Source: Ophthalmolycus amberensis (Eukaryota > Chordata > Actinopteri > Perciformes > Zoarcidae). From it: a stretch of 64,000 bases of DNA. The stretch lies in NCBI GenBank assembly GCA_024529925.1, contig JAFEUB010001580.1, forward strand, positions 72,501-136,500. Reading direction: 5' to 3'. The translations under genes and the position numbers were made by a program. Shown in pieces: positions 63,961-64,000 of the stretch; position 1 is the first letter of the stretch, and every line of letters starts with the position of its first letter. The notes beneath the pieces were generated by a model. It had not been told where the DNA came from. It saw nothing but the letters and a program-made list of their open reading frames with translations, and made no database searches.

Positions 63961-64000
63961 TGCGTTTCAATTACGCCAAAAGGGGGGGGGCCTACTGTTG

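Larger units (their letters stand above)
61752..64000 (-). other. setd3: setd3 intron, partial (runs off right edge)
   Basis: No setd3 coding segment was recognised between the exon at 61751 and the window end. The interval contains two copies of a dispersed repeat in opposite orientation (61880-62030 and 63170-63350) around a plus-strand LINE remnant. A quiet AT-rich segment at 63690-63960 may be a conserved regulatory element. Confidence 0.7.

Overview
The window looks like chromosomal DNA from a teleost fish. It is AT-leaning, dense in long (CA/TG)n and (CT/GA)n microsatellites, and sown with degraded transposon families: hAT, tRNA-derived SINEs, and LINE, DIRS-like and gypsy-like remnants. 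It carries pieces of two vertebrate genes, both on the minus strand. No prokaryotic, viral or organellar features were seen. Species cannot be fixed from the sequence, and the exon boundaries below were read by eye from splice signals, reading phase and remembered protein families.

Positions 1-31482 hold the 5' part of bcl11b, the C2H2 zinc-finger repressor. Coding exon 1 (31428-31482) begins with the conserved MSRRKQGNPQ start. Exon 2 (21098-21586) carries the N-terminal CCHC zinc finger and joins exon 1 in phase. Intron 1 is about 9.8 kb. Intron 2 runs from 21097 off the left edge (over 21 kb), so the large zinc-finger exon is outside the window. Intron 2 holds a 558 bp (CT/GA)n tract just after the exon 2 donor, a SINE, two hAT-type elements with perfect 8 bp target duplications (242-1216 and 1259-1679), and several quiet stretches that look like candidate conserved noncoding elements. 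A CpG-rich zone just above exon 1 (about 31483-32500) is the likely promoter and 5' UTR.

Positions about 32.5-59.3 kb are intergenic. I see no protein-coding exon there. The segment has candidate regulatory DNA at both ends and a cluster of mobile-element debris between 40 and 56 kb: a LINE-1-like 3' end, a tRNA-derived SINE, a gypsy-like gag remnant, a DIRS-like tyrosine-recombinase remnant with inverted repeats, and other dispersed repeats.

Positions 59332-61751 hold the last three coding exons of setd3, the actin-histidine N-methyltransferase. Its remaining exons lie beyond the right edge. The upstream intron contains a degraded LINE reverse-transcriptase 3' end in the opposite orientation. 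The order and shared orientation of setd3 and bcl11b match the human 14q32 arrangement as I recall it, which supports both calls. I found no new multi-gene system; the notable items concern gene structure, repeats near splice sites and transposon structure.
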